Positions 23,601-33,741 of a stretch of 64,000 nt of DNA are shown piece by piece. Under the pieces are notes generated by a model. That model ran no database searches, had not been told where the DNA came from, and worked only from the letters and a program-made list of their open reading frames with translations. The DNA is taken from positions 40,030,839-40,094,838 of the forward strand of contig OU015532.1 of the NCBI GenBank assembly GCA_907165065.1, in the 5' to 3' direction. Origin of the DNA: Caprimulgus europaeus. Taxonomy: Eukaryota > Chordata > Aves > Caprimulgiformes > Caprimulgidae. A program made the position numbers and the translations under genes. Positions within the stretch are counted from its first letter, which is position 1, and each line of letters starts with the position of its first letter.

Positions 23601-26600
23601 CTTGGAGGGTTTGCAATGGCTATGAAGAAATATTTGCTACTCTGCCTGGGTTTAGTAGGACTGGCACCAAGTCTAAGCTTCCTATTTCTAAACTTCGTTC
23701 CTTAGTGCTGCTGGGTCCACATTTCTCTGAGCTTTCCCAGCACACAGCTAGCTAAAAAGACCAATGAGGCTTGTTAGCTCAGGCCACACACGCTGTATGC
23801 AACTGGACGTAGTGCTTTAAGAGTGAGCTAGCCCAGGAGGGAGCAAAGGTACGTTCTCCTAGTGCTGCAGCTAATACACACCGCATAGATAACCTGCAAT
23901 CTGACCAGTCCATGTGAAAGCTGACTATATTTTTCCATACTATGTTTTAGCTTTCCTCTAGAGGAGCATTATTTCCCCAATCTAAAACAAACATACAGCA
24001 TATAAATAAGTGTTTGTATACCACAAAACAGGAAAGATTCATCTTTAGTTAACCAATAGTATTTCAGCCAAGAGACAGATGAGCAGTAACAGAAAGCCAT
24101 TAACATTACCAGAATTACAAGGTACATTTTCCCAAACAAGCATTATTTATTGCATGGAGTAATTTTTAATAAAGACAATTTATACTTTGAGTCACTAATA
24201 GGAACAGCATTCATGTCTCCAAGAAATACATCAACTGTACACGGAGCAGCAGCTTGAAGGTTTAGGAGGAAGAAAAGCAGCACATTTACTACCAGGCTAA
24301 GAACCTACTGGGTACTTACGGTTCAATGCTGACCGGGGTGGCTTCCCCCACTACCATAAGAACAGGAGGAGTAACTTCTGAACTATCTGCAAGGAAAAGA
24401 AAGAACTGCTTAGAGAGCTCATTTTTGCATTTGAGATATCTTCCTCACACAGCTTGTAAATCTACCACAGCTATCCATCTCTCAAAAAAGGTAATCATAT
24501 GCTAAAGGAGTTTAAGATGACCAATGACCTTCTAATCACCATCTACATCTTTAATAACTATTTACTCTTCTCTCAGTTGAAGATGATGACAATCTATTAT
24601 AGAGGAGGAACTGACTTTTCCATTCCCAAGAACGTCAGTAGGGGGTGTTGCAGATTACTTGTGAATGCATCTTAACATGCATGCCCAGATGGAAGCAACA
24701 TTGATTGCACTTCCTACCCAGATCACCATGAAGAAGCCCCAGTTCCACATAACCACAGTCCTCAAGTCATAATCTTCCTCCTATTACTCCACGGTTCCTA
24801 TTCCTAAATTAGGCAAGAAAGGAAGGAAAAGGTGGAACTTACTTGATCTAAGCAGAGTTCTATGAGCACTCTTAGGAGTCATTGGAGGTGGAACCGAATG
24901 ACCACTTGAAGAGAGGATAGCATTAAAATATAGCCCAGATCCTTCTCTCACTGGACTAAGAATTGGTGGGGGAGTGTAAGGAGGTAGCTCAAAGTTCCTG
25001 TCTGAAGGATGATCTGCCAGACGGACAGGTGACCGTAGATGGCTCTGATATGGAGTAATGTTAGAATAAACAGGTGGTGCAATAAAGGTGCCAGCTTTCG
25101 GTGGTATGAAAAGTGGCTCAGGTCTTGGCCGCTGCTTTGGTTTCCGGGCAAAGCCCTCTGCTTCATCCTTTGGAACAGCATCTTCGTGCTATTAGAAAAA
25201 AATTATGCACTTAATTTCATTTTAAAACCTCAGGTAATTTCAAAAACTTCAGTGAGATGACAACATTCTTTAAAGGCAGCTCAAAATCTGTCTAGGGCAG
25301 TTGGAGGGTGTCTCAACAATTAGGACAAAGGGAAAGAGGGAGGAAGAAGATGGGGAATGCAATGGACACAGGAACTAGCAACACTAGTTCTGAGTGCTTA
25401 TGATGTCATATTTTACCAGAACTACACATATGTCTGGTCCAACCTTTGGTTGGAAAGGTACCTAATGGTAGTTTTAAAAGAGGACATAAAAGCATAACAG
25501 AACCCTAGTACAGATACAGGGTAACAACAAATACCATTAGCAAAAGACTATAGCAATATTGTCTTAGAGAGTCAAGCATTTAAATGCAGAGAAACCTCCT
25601 TAGATGCCTGCCATTTCTCTGGTATCTGATTGTACTTCTGAATAAAAGAGACAAAAAAACCCCCAACAAACCACAAAAAACAAAACAAAAAACATCACAA
25701 CACAACAAAAGCAAAAACCCACTCAACAGCACCACACTGAAGTGGAACATTCAAATACTGACCTTCAGAATCTCAGTAAGAGATTTCAATGCCATAAGAA
25801 TAAATCTTCACTTTGGATTTTATTCATATACATTTGTGCACTACTCACATTTTATTATTATCTATGTATATATGGAGAAGGCACTCTTTACTCAGACAAT
25901 TTATTTAGTGTTACTGACCATCTGGCTTTATTCACTGTTTCTTAGTGGGGCGTTGCTTAGCTGCACTAGCATTAGCTGTAGGTGATGAAAAGCCCGTCAT
26001 GTCCAAGCATATGGCAAAATTATGATGAAAAAACCCACAGTCCCCAGACTACATCCATTCAGAGTTCAAGCCTTGAGATCAAACTACTTTTAAATAAAAG
26101 CTTATGGGTAAAAACTATGCAATTCAATCTAACAGATTTGGCTCCTCAGTTTAGCCATACCTGATTTGAGGTTTCCATGTTAGTATTACGATTAGATCGC
26201 CTCCGAGTGACTATCACTGAAGGCTTGCGTTCACAAGGAGCTCGATCATTTGTTTGGCCTCTCTGAGGCTTTCCATCCTCAGACTTTTCCTTTCCAAGGC
26301 TCTGCAAGTCAATTTTTCTCACTGGCACAGACACAGGAATGATAAGAGGCACAAGGCTGTTATCCTCCCGGGGTCTTTTGGGAGTTGTTGAAGAACTGGC
26401 AAATTCCACAACACTTTTTTCAGCTGTAGGTTCTGGAGCTGCTATCAGCACACTCTTCTCTTCTGAAGCATCCAGTTCCTGAAAAGAAAAATAGATTCCT
26501 TACAAGTTCTGTAGTACTTACAAAATAAATTAGATGGCATCTCACTTTCAGTATATGTCAAGTTTCTCAATGCAATTTGCAAGTAAAAATGGATTTAGAA

Positions 26601-29600
26601 AAGTGTTATTGGAGGAAAAAGAATAGTTCACAAAAGTGTTACCAAAATTTCTTAGAATGACTTGAGGATTGCCTGAAGCCTAAAATGCCAGGATATTTGT
26701 ATACATCATTCTTAACTATCATTTCACTACCTATGGTTAGACATTTTATTTTCCAGGTGAATTTGTGCCCTACCATATAACTTTCAACAAAGGTTCTTCA
26801 GTTTTAATAATGATTATAAGCTGCAGGTTATTAATTTCAAATATTGGACTTGTGTTCCAGGGAAGGTTGAACCATGATAATCTTAATTAAATCTCTGATA
26901 CAAAAAAAACAGAGCTAGCTTTTTGCTGCATATTTTCTGATTTACATGACAAAAGCAACTTTCCTTATTATAACTAGAGCCTTTGAGGTTTGTTGTCTAA
27001 CCAGTCTTGAGCCTGAAGGACTTCTGCTCAGCAGAATCAACAAGGCATAACTGCAAGCTGGCACCTTTTGCATTGGTATTACTTAGAGCTTCCACGTCTC
27101 TGCTTTCTTTCCCTTGTGGAAACCCTGGAAACTTGAGCTCCAAGATAGGAACGGAAGATGAGTTATGGAATAAGCACACGGATGCTGTAACACCAAATGG
27201 CTTCAGGTACTGTTAGGTCAGTGATTTCTAGTCCTTCAAATCCACACGTTCATGCCATACTCAATTCAAAAGCAGCTGCCAGCTCATTTAGAAGCCAGAT
27301 GTTAAAAGTACAACTTTCAAAAACACCTCTCTTCATGGATGTAAAAGGCTCTGATGAAGTGCAATCTAGAAGTGGTGCAAGATGCTCCTTTTGGTGTTTC
27401 AGAACTTCTCTCTAACTTACAGCTCCGTTTGCAAAGCTTTTAGATAGGATTAGGTATGCAGACTCATCCTCCATCAGAGCCACCATCTACTGAGGAATCT
27501 ACCTGAACAACTGTGTTTTATAGGTGGAAACTAACACACATTATCTCTCAGGTATGATGTGAGGCCTTCAACCTGGACGTCTAAAATTTTGCAGAGGTTC
27601 ACTGAAGTCCTCAAAAAGAATCTATTGTGTGCCACTAAGAATACCCATTCCCGATTAAAAAGCCAGCATAAGCAGGTTCTGTCATGAGAACTCTGACACC
27701 CCTCCAGTCATTCCACTGTGGTCATAGATCAAGAAAGGCAGCTTCACTGATGAGCAAGAGAATATGCTCCAGCTGGCCATAAAGAACCAACTTGTGATAG
27801 CTAAAAGGGCACTAGACTGAAGTCCCACTTTGATATTGTATTTATATTGAAGGAAGCTCCATTGTCACAAGATGCATTAGTCAGACCCCAGAGTCAGTGC
27901 TCTGGCCTCTCTGCCAATCACAGTCCTGGTAATTTTTGTTGTTTTCAAGAGCAAACAGGTCCACTCTGAAACACTAAGCCTTCAAAAAAAGCTGAGTGCC
28001 AAGCTTACGCAAATAAAATCAATAATTTCAAGAAGATTTAAGCCTGCCTCCTTCCATTACCTTTTAATAGAGTAAGGCTAAATGTCCACAGAAAGGTTTA
28101 TCCCATTAGTGACACTGCAGTTTAGAAGTCTGACTTCTTCATAGAAGGGAGACATCTGCCCCCACCACACAATGATGAAAAACACAATTGAAAAGTCACA
28201 ATTGGCATCAGCTGCCCCAGATTGCATTGTAGGGGGAACTAATGAGCTCTAAGGATGTCCCTTCACTCCAGGCTGGTGATACGCACCTGTACTTTCCCAT
28301 GAGACTACTAATTTCGGATTTAGAGGGCTTCCATCATGCTGACAGATATGTCACTAGGGTCCAATACCTCTAGCTAGTAAAAGGCTCTTGTAATTTTTTG
28401 CAGCCTCCCTCCATTACCTCAGGAAAGTGAGACTAACAAGGATGCCTTTTGAAACATATAAAAAAGTCATCTATTGGAAACAGATGCCTACTTCCACTAG
28501 TCCTGCCCATACCTGAAGAAGCAGCTCACATATGGCTTCATGCTGCCATAAATGGGCCTCCACTCATCAGGGCAGTTTCTGCTGTTATCGCTGTATTACT
28601 GAAGCCTAGCTAAACACCTGGGATAGCTCTGGGGTCTTCTTCCGGCAATGAGATCCACTGTAGTTCTGCACCACTGTTCAGAGCAGTGGATTCATATGAC
28701 ATTATTCAGAACACTGCCAATAAAAGTCTTGGTTTTAACCATATTACCTTTTTTTTTCCTCCTGATGTATGTGTCACTACTGTAGCACACTTTCTGGGTA
28801 CCCGAGAGAATAACGGCAATCAAACAAGTAATGTCAATATGAATGTGTGAACAAGCACCAATTCTGACCAATCCACAAACCGCAGATACTTCCTGTGTGC
28901 TATACAGATCTCTGCAGGTCAAGAGACACGAACTACTTTCCTGACTACAAGGAGGAAATTATGGCAGATATTCACACAAAAGATGTCACATTTATTTGGC
29001 TGTATGATCCATTAACCATGGTCCTTTTATTTTCAAGATTAGGAGGTAACCAGCAAAGGGCTCTCTTCCTTGATGATGGGAGAGATGACCCCTTTAGAGA
29101 AAAGAGGAAGAGGGAGATCTGAACAGTAGCAGAGATAGAGAGAAGGCACCACTAGGAACTTAAGATAAATAGTTGAGACATCCTTAAAGATACTCTGGTC
29201 CACACCAGAGCTTTTCTGGTCATGTCAGATCACACACACCTACAGTTTACTAAGAAGGGACATGACTGATTTTGAAATTAAGCTACTTGTTTCAGATCTC
29301 TAAATAGTTTCTCAACTGTTGGATTATGTTCAGAGGTAAGCAGAAAGGATTCACTGAACAAGGGACGTAGAACTGCTAGCAGGTTTTCAGCTAGCTCAGT
29401 ATCTCTATTGCAGAACTTGGGGCAGGAGGGCTCCTGGATTTTTGCACTTCCATTTAGACTCTTACATAAGTACTGAGGGATGAACTAGTGATCTAGAGTC
29501 CACCAGGACACCCACAGAAACTCATCAGTCACTTTGGCATTGATCCTGTCTATCCCTCAAGTGGTTTCTAAAAAATTTGGAATTCACAGACAAAACCCAA

Positions 29601-32600
29601 TTACGACAGCTGGAAGAACTGTTCCGAGGCCACTGCTACGATCACACAAGAAACCACACCAGCCTTTTAAAACACCTGCCCCTCCAGTGCTTTCTGCCTT
29701 CACTCTGCATCATCTTGCTAACAGCAAAGGTAGCTTCTTTCTGCAGTCAAACTGAAGCTTATCCATGAAGGAGGCAAGTCCACAACTGTAATTCCACAAA
29801 TAAAACTTTTTTTTTTTTTAAGGTGGCAGCTGGTGCTCTGCCCTGTGCCAGGGGAAAGAGGCCAAGTAACTAAAATCTCTGTCTCCCATAAAGGAATATT
29901 TAAATCCACACACCCTTAAGATGACCATTTCAGATCCAAGAAAAGTTTTCTGCACTATCAAAGAAAACCAATTACACCACATTTTTGCATATGAGTTATG
30001 TGTGAAATGAAACCATAAAACTAAGAGTTGAGAATCTGCTGCAGCCTGTAAACAGAAATAAGCTTGCACCACCTGAAAAAGGCAGGCACAGCATGATGGG
30101 CAGCTCTGGTGCAAAGCATCAGTTGTGACACTACATGTGGATAGATACTGCTGCTCAAAATACTGTTTTTACATAAGGTACACACACCTACATTGGAATG
30201 TTCAAACAACTGGTTCAAATTATGAATATATCTTCTTTCATCAATAATTTAACCCTATAGCCACCTTACATGCTCTTCACATAACCTAGGCTAGGGAAGG
30301 CTTCTAGGCTGTTTGTAACAGAAAGACACGGGTAAGAGATGCAGACCACTCTCCTCCAGCAAACATGTTCTCTCTTTCTCCCTCACATGATATCCAACTG
30401 CCTTAAAGATGTAAAATCTACCAGACCTCAGGTAAGAATTTTAACATCTTTCAAAACTTCATCCTGAAAGCTTGAAGTGATCTAAACAGAAAGAGTTCTG
30501 CTAGTGCCATCATGGAAGCAAAGAAGCTTCCAAGCTTGTATAACTGCAAAGAACAAAAAAGCATCTGTCAAAACACATTTCTCTGTTTGGTCTTCCATTA
30601 TGAACTAAGCTGCAAGCAGACATGCCTTCAAACTGTCAGTTTCTTGCTTGCCTCTCAGGGCTTTTTCCTAGATGCTCTGTTAGCTTTTTCTTGCTAGTGT
30701 TGGTGATCAGACTGCAACATGAATTGTAGGCTGTCCTGCAGGATAACCATACAACGGCTAGGGGAGTATGAGCAAATAGCTCACGCTGCTAGCTACTACT
30801 AGTTTTCTATCAAATCTGCTTGTTCAACTGGTGTTAGACAAGACCAACAGACACTGGTTGTTGTCTGATGTGCAAGAGATGGAGTAGGCTATGGATATTT
30901 GCCTCACTGTTTATTCATTCAGTTCTTTCACTCACACAGCACATCCCTCTAAGGAAAGGATTAGAAAAAAATGGCCACAAACAGACTAGAAAAGAAAAAT
31001 GATGATGAGAACAAGAGGGAATAAGATTCCTTTCCCTTTGTTGTCTGACTGGGCAGCAACTCAAGTGGCAAAACTGTAGGTAAAAGTAGCTCATGTTCTA
31101 ACACTCATATTTTATCAGCCTCTGGCAACAAAGCCTTCAAAGAAAACTGTATTTTTACTTCTCATGAGAGGTACTCAATGAAAGATTAGTCAAATCACAA
31201 CTTAAAGATAATTTCCCAAAACCCCCCTCAAAAAATCCCCACTAAACTCAAAAAATCCCACTACTTGCCCCCCTGGGCTAGTTAATTTTGAACCCTGTCA
31301 TCTTGCCATATGGAATGCATACTGTACAGTTTAGACTGATGGGACACCAAAAGGTTAAGAGTAGTGAACCATCTAATCAGCCCACACTAAATTTCTTCCC
31401 CATCAAGCCCTATAGAAGGTCTACAGGCAGACTTTGTCCTCAGGTTACCAATCTCTAAACACTCACTGCAGGTCATTCTCAGAAACAGGATACCACATCA
31501 GACAGACCTTTGTTTGCCTGGTGTCAGTTCTTCATGTAAGTGAGGCTTCCGCAGGCTTTTAATATTTGGGAAATACTGAACATGTAAATTGCATTATGTA
31601 ATTTTTAGATACCAAAATTTAGAAACACTTCAACTGCTAAAACTGAAAAACTGGCAGGTAAGCAGCAGTCTTAACATAAAAGGAAGAGAATATTTGGTAA
31701 AAAGACATCAAGCGAACTCCTTACACCTGTCTCTCCAAATTCCTGATGAGCTTGAGGCCTAAGCTGAAAACATCCTTATTTTGAAGCCCTGGCTAAAACC
31801 ACATTCAGTATTAATGAAATAAAACTGTCCTTCAGTGGCTTCACTGCACTAGATTTCCATTCTTCCACATCTATGAATTACAGTAGCTGAACTTACATGC
31901 TACCACTCCAGAGCTGCCTTTGCTGTACTACAACACTTCTTGCATCAAGATGCCATCCTACCCTGCATATGTACATGAATTCCTTTCATTTCAGCCCTAT
32001 TTTGTAGTCTAAAACATGCTATGTTGGTTAACATGTATACCTTACCTTTACATTCTGAAGAGAAGCCAGCTCAACAGCTTTTTGGGCCAAAGTTAGCAAA
32101 TTGGCTTCTTGAGAAACACGTCGTCTCCGTCGTGTACTCTGGATTACACCACCTCTGACACCCTGAAAATCATTAGTTCTTTGAGTGCTTTCTTCAGCTG
32201 CTGCTGCCTGTTTCTCCCCATCTCTACCATTCTGGGCTGTGGCTTGCCCATCTGTTTCCATCTGGCACAGCTCATTGTGGACCAGGACATCCTTCTGCCC
32301 CAGATCTATTCTCTTGGGGTGTGAATAGCTACTTTTGTTGCGGGCTAGTGATTCAGGCGGCTGCTGTAATGGGACCTCTTGCTGATGTGTTTGCCAGTGA
32401 TGAAGAAATAAATTGCTAGGTTGCTCTTCTGTCTGCTTGGAAGCCAACGCTTCTCCTGCAGATGTCAGCAGGACACCTTCTTTGGAGAGTCTCCGTGACC
32501 TTCTTGGAAAGGGAATCTGGGTCTGAGGTAGCACAGTCTGTTGGTTCTGCTCTGTTAGAGCCTTGAATAGTTCCTGGTTCCTCTCTGTTTGCTGAAACTG

Positions 32601-33506
32601 GTGTGACATCATGTGATGCTGAGGTGCTGCAGCTGCCACATGAGGCTGTGCTATGGAAGTAGTTTGCTGCAGACTGAAGGCTTGTGTGGCAGCCTGTTGC
32701 TGCTGCTGCTGCTGTTGAGGATAGAAATTTTCAAACAGTTGTAGCTGGGGAAGAGCTTGCTGTTTTTGTTGAGCAGTAAATGCTGGACTGGAAGAAGCTG
32801 GGGCTTCTTGAAAGACATGTAACAATTCAGGAAGACCCTGCTTTTGGCCTTGGTGACCAAATGCAAGTTGGAAAGGCTGTAATGGTAGACTTTGACTCTG
32901 CTGCTGCTGTTTCTGCATCTGATGAAAAGAATTCATTTGAGCTTGCTGTCTAACCAGGGCTTGCTGTTCCAGCTGAGCCTTCTGGGACATCATCTGCTGG
33001 ACAGCATCGCCATACAAGTCCAACTGTGACACAAACACTCCTTTCTCTTGATTTCTTTTAAGGGCTTCTGGGTGGCTAAAGAAGCCCGGGGCACCAGCAT
33101 TGGAGTGGGGTCCTTTTGGGTTACCCCCAAAAACCATACCGTGGTTCCACATCGAAGGTGGAGACTGCCAGTGGCTGTCACCCCTCTCCGGCAATCGGCT
33201 TCCCATTAGTGAATTCTGCCATTTGACAGTTGTTACTGTCTGGGACATCATCATTGATTCTCCCCTATCTTGATTGTAAGCAGAGTTCATCAAAGCAACA
33301 TTGTTGGGGGCACTTGTTAGTCCTCCTGCGTGAGAAATCTCCATAGTTTGGGAGACCGGTATATTCCCCCCATGACCATAGTACTGCCCTTCCTTAAGTT
33401 GCTGCTGTGGTTCTTTTGATGACACAGCTATTTCCTGCTCATTAAAATAAGCAATTCGCTTTCCAGTCCTTTTGCTTGAAGACTTTTGCTGAGCTTGAAG
33501 ATTCAT
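14406..33506 (-). CDS. MIDEAS: MIDEAS (ELMSAN1), MiDAC complex ELM2-SANT scaffold, 12 coding exons
   Basis: MIDEAS is the nuclear scaffold of the mitotic deacetylase complex MiDAC, with HDAC1/2 and DNTTIP1. Its ELM2-SANT module recruits and activates the deacetylase. I joined 12 coding exons (listed below). They total 3,327 bp, keep phase at every GT-AG junction, and encode 1,108 residues, against about 1,045 in human. The order is: a long disordered Q-rich N-terminus (1-487, with eight Q at 264-271); conserved [11 protein letters not shown] (334-344) and [20 protein letters not shown] (458-477); a proline-rich linker with [20 protein letters not shown] (about 616-640); ELM2 (about 731-825); SANT (about 838-890); an acidic run (940-949); a basic stretch; and a C2H2-type finger (C1037, C1040, H1053, H1057). 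The start codon has a good context (ACCATGA). The identification is by remembered similarity to human MIDEAS and by its position next to DNAL1. Confidence 0.95.
14608..15979 (-). other. MIDEAS: MIDEAS intron 12
   Basis: This GT-AG intron of about 1.4 kb contains an asymmetric inverted repeat (15312-15534, listed separately). No gene was seen. Confidence 0.85.
15312..15534. repeat. Imperfect inverted repeat with asymmetric arms
   Basis: The left arm is 15312-15394 and the right arm 15490-15534. The outer 28 bases (15312-15339, ATATATTTGTCTTTCCTCAC and onward) match the reverse complement of 15507-15534 exactly. Inside them, 15380-15394 (GTCAAGAAAATTCAG) matches the reverse complement of 15490-15504. 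The left arm carries about 38 extra bases between these blocks. The loop is about 95 bases. Confidence 0.93.
15980..16179 (-). CDS. MIDEAS: MIDEAS coding exon 12, basic segment and first half of the zinc finger
   Basis: This 200-bp exon has a CTCTCCAAAG acceptor and a GTAAGA donor. It encodes [11 protein letters not shown], a basic stretch including [10 protein letters not shown], and ends [11 protein letters not shown] plus two bases of an arginine codon. The two cysteines (1037 and 1040) are the first half of a C2H2-type finger finished in the next exon. Confidence 0.93.
16180..16578 (-). other. MIDEAS: MIDEAS intron 11
   Basis: This GT-AG intron of about 0.4 kb contains no recognisable feature. 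Confidence 0.85.
16579..16749 (-). CDS. MIDEAS: MIDEAS coding exon 11, acidic segment
   Basis: This 171-bp exon (phase 0 to 0) begins [13 protein letters not shown], aligning with human TSQKFPRVPLPRR. It then carries ten consecutive glutamates and [10 protein letters not shown]. The acceptor is the GAAG before AGTTCC, after a CTTTATCTTCT tract. An upstream TTACAG would put an in-frame stop in the exon. The donor is GTAAGT. Confidence 0.88.
16954..17103 (-). CDS. MIDEAS: MIDEAS coding exon 10, second half of the SANT domain
   Basis: This 150-bp exon (50 codons, phase 0 to 0) has a CACCAG acceptor and a GTAATT donor. It encodes [20 protein letters not shown], then [14 protein letters not shown]. 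The YYTYKK block (Y881, Y882, K885, K886) has the spacing of the inositol-phosphate-contacting residues known from SMRT and MTA1 SANT domains. That functional equivalence is inferred from the family. Confidence 0.95.
17104..18118 (-). other. MIDEAS: MIDEAS intron 9
   Basis: This GT-AG intron of about 1 kb has nothing recognisable. A 158-codon open frame on the plus strand (17192-17668) has no similarity I recognise and is taken as chance. Confidence 0.85.
18119..18207 (-). CDS. MIDEAS: MIDEAS coding exon 9, first half of the SANT domain
   Basis: This 89-bp exon has a TTCTACAG acceptor and a GTAAGT donor. It encodes [20 protein letters not shown] followed by KDFFLVQKL, the first SANT helices with the conserved tryptophan. 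It leaves in phase 0. Confidence 0.94.
18208..19342 (-). other. MIDEAS: MIDEAS intron 8
   Basis: This GT-AG intron of about 1.1 kb holds AT-rich unique sequence with nothing recognisable. Confidence 0.85.
19343..19418 (-). CDS. MIDEAS: MIDEAS coding exon 8, ELM2-SANT junction
   Basis: This 76-bp exon has an ATCTTAG acceptor and a GTTTGT donor. It encodes [15 protein letters not shown] and [11 protein letters not shown], linking the end of ELM2 to SANT. The phase is 0 to 1. The human equivalent reads ETLNKLLLKKP and YHYTG. Confidence 0.92.
19419..20783 (-). other. MIDEAS: MIDEAS intron 7
   Basis: This GT-AG intron of about 1.4 kb has nothing recognisable. Confidence 0.85.
20784..20887 (-). 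CDS. MIDEAS: MIDEAS coding exon 7, ELM2 domain core
   Basis: This 104-bp exon encodes [20 protein letters not shown] and [15 protein letters not shown], the helical part of ELM2 that contacts HDAC1/2. The acceptor is a plain AAAG after a tract TTTTTTTGGTACCTCTCTGG, which is less typical than its neighbours. It was chosen because it restores the valine codon and matches the human VEDLL sequence. The donor is GTGAGT. No usable ATG frame covers this exon, so it is easy to miss in an open-reading-frame scan. Confidence 0.92.
20888..21747 (-). other. MIDEAS: MIDEAS intron 6
   Basis: This GT-AG intron of about 0.9 kb includes a 10-base A run near 21543 and nothing else recognisable. Confidence 0.85.
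21748..21890 (-). CDS. MIDEAS: MIDEAS coding exon 6, start of the ELM2 domain
   Basis: This 143-bp exon has a CTGCAG acceptor and a GTAAGA donor. It encodes [20 protein letters not shown] and [16 protein letters not shown]. INVGxxFQAxIP followed by an LVWxP motif is the classic N-terminal half of an ELM2 domain. It leaves in phase 1 (G), completed as valine by the next exon. Confidence 0.94.
21891..24319 (-). other. MIDEAS: MIDEAS intron 5
   Basis: This GT-AG intron of about 2.4 kb contains the short CR1 remnant at 22284-22365. The rest looks unique and AT-rich. Confidence 0.85.
22284..22365 (-). mobile_element. Old CR1 3'-end remnant
   Basis: The plus strand shows CAGAATCACAGCATTAGG, then TTGAAAAAGACTTTTGGAGA and GTCCAACTCC. 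This is the order of blocks at the 3' end of CR1 in minus orientation. It is divergent and only about 80 bp, inside MIDEAS intron 5. The call rests on block order and not on an alignment score. Confidence 0.6.
24320..24386 (-). CDS. MIDEAS: MIDEAS coding exon 5
   Basis: This 67-bp exon has a TTGCAG acceptor and a GTAAGT donor. It encodes [20 protein letters not shown] followed by EP, leading into the ELM2 domain. It enters in phase 1 and leaves in phase 2. Confidence 0.92.
24387..24842 (-). other. MIDEAS: MIDEAS intron 4
   Basis: This GT-AG intron of about 0.46 kb has nothing recognisable. Confidence 0.85.
24843..25188 (-). CDS. MIDEAS: MIDEAS coding exon 4, proline-rich linker
   Basis: The acceptor is CTAATAG and the donor is GTAAGT. 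The exon is 346 bp, phase 0 to 1. It encodes [20 protein letters not shown], then [20 protein letters not shown] and [20 protein letters not shown]. This is the best conserved stretch outside the ELM2-SANT module. It ends in [11 protein letters not shown] with a split asparagine codon. Confidence 0.94.
25189..26160 (-). other. MIDEAS: MIDEAS intron 3
   Basis: This GT-AG intron of about 1 kb includes an A/C-rich simple tract near 25650-25725 (CAAAACAAAAAACATC and similar) that keeps a plus-strand frame open. I saw no gene. Confidence 0.85.
26161..26478 (-). CDS. MIDEAS: MIDEAS coding exon 3, residues 488-593
   Basis: The acceptor is TTTTCAG and the donor is GTATGG. The exon is 318 bp, phase 0 to 0. 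It encodes [11 protein letters not shown] and the conserved segments [17 protein letters not shown] and [13 protein letters not shown], which match human MIDEAS closely. Confidence 0.93.
26479..32045 (-). other. MIDEAS: MIDEAS intron 2
   Basis: This GT-AG intron of about 5.6 kb lies between the large first coding exon and exon 3. It holds only short open frames on either strand, with no recognisable repeat or RNA gene. Confidence 0.85.
32046..33506 (-). CDS. MIDEAS: MIDEAS coding exon 2 (first coding exon), residues 1-487
   Basis: This large exon starts with the ATG at 33504-33506 and ends at a GTAAGG donor just below 32046, in phase 0 after AAT-GTA-AAG. Its 5' UTR part continues to 33741. 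It encodes a low-complexity Q/S/P-rich region. Islands shared with the human protein are NSFHQMQK followed by [14 protein letters not shown] (207-219), [24 protein letters not shown] (331-344), NLFLHHW and [12 protein letters not shown] (from 452). The open frame runs five codons past the donor, and those codons are intronic. Confidence 0.95.
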
Positions 33507-33741
33507 GGTTTAGTCTCTTCTCCTAGCTGCACACGCCGTATTTACAATCCACCCATCCCTGAGGCTGGGGGAGGAAAGGCACAGAAGACTCGCTTTTCCA
33601 TTCAGTTTTAGTAATAAAGGGCAGGAAAGAAGTCTAGATGAAAGTGCATCCACTTCCTTTTTCTCCGTGTGCTTCTCCCACTTCTTTTCACTCTTATCCT
33701 TTGTGGTTCAGAGGTCAGTAGGGTCCACTTAGTTACAGTTC
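33507..33741 (-). other. MIDEAS: MIDEAS exon 2 5' UTR
   Basis: A strong acceptor (TTGCTTCTCTGTTTCAG) ends just above 33741 on the minus strand. The 235 bases down to the ATG are therefore untranslated. A short upstream open frame of 13 codons lies at 33608-33649. Its ATG context is weak, with T at -3. Confidence 0.8.
33608..33649 (-). other. Short upstream ORF in the MIDEAS 5' UTR
   Basis: ATG CAC TTT CAT and onward to TAA gives 13 codons, ending about 100 bases before the main start codon. The Kozak context is weak. If the exon is spliced as drawn, ribosomes would meet it first. There is no evidence it is translated. Confidence 0.4.

Noticed and set aside
24585-24615. C/D-box snoRNA-like motifs (ATGATGA and CTGA)
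   Set aside because: The spacing is far too short, there is no terminal stem, and they lie on the strand opposite to the host gene.
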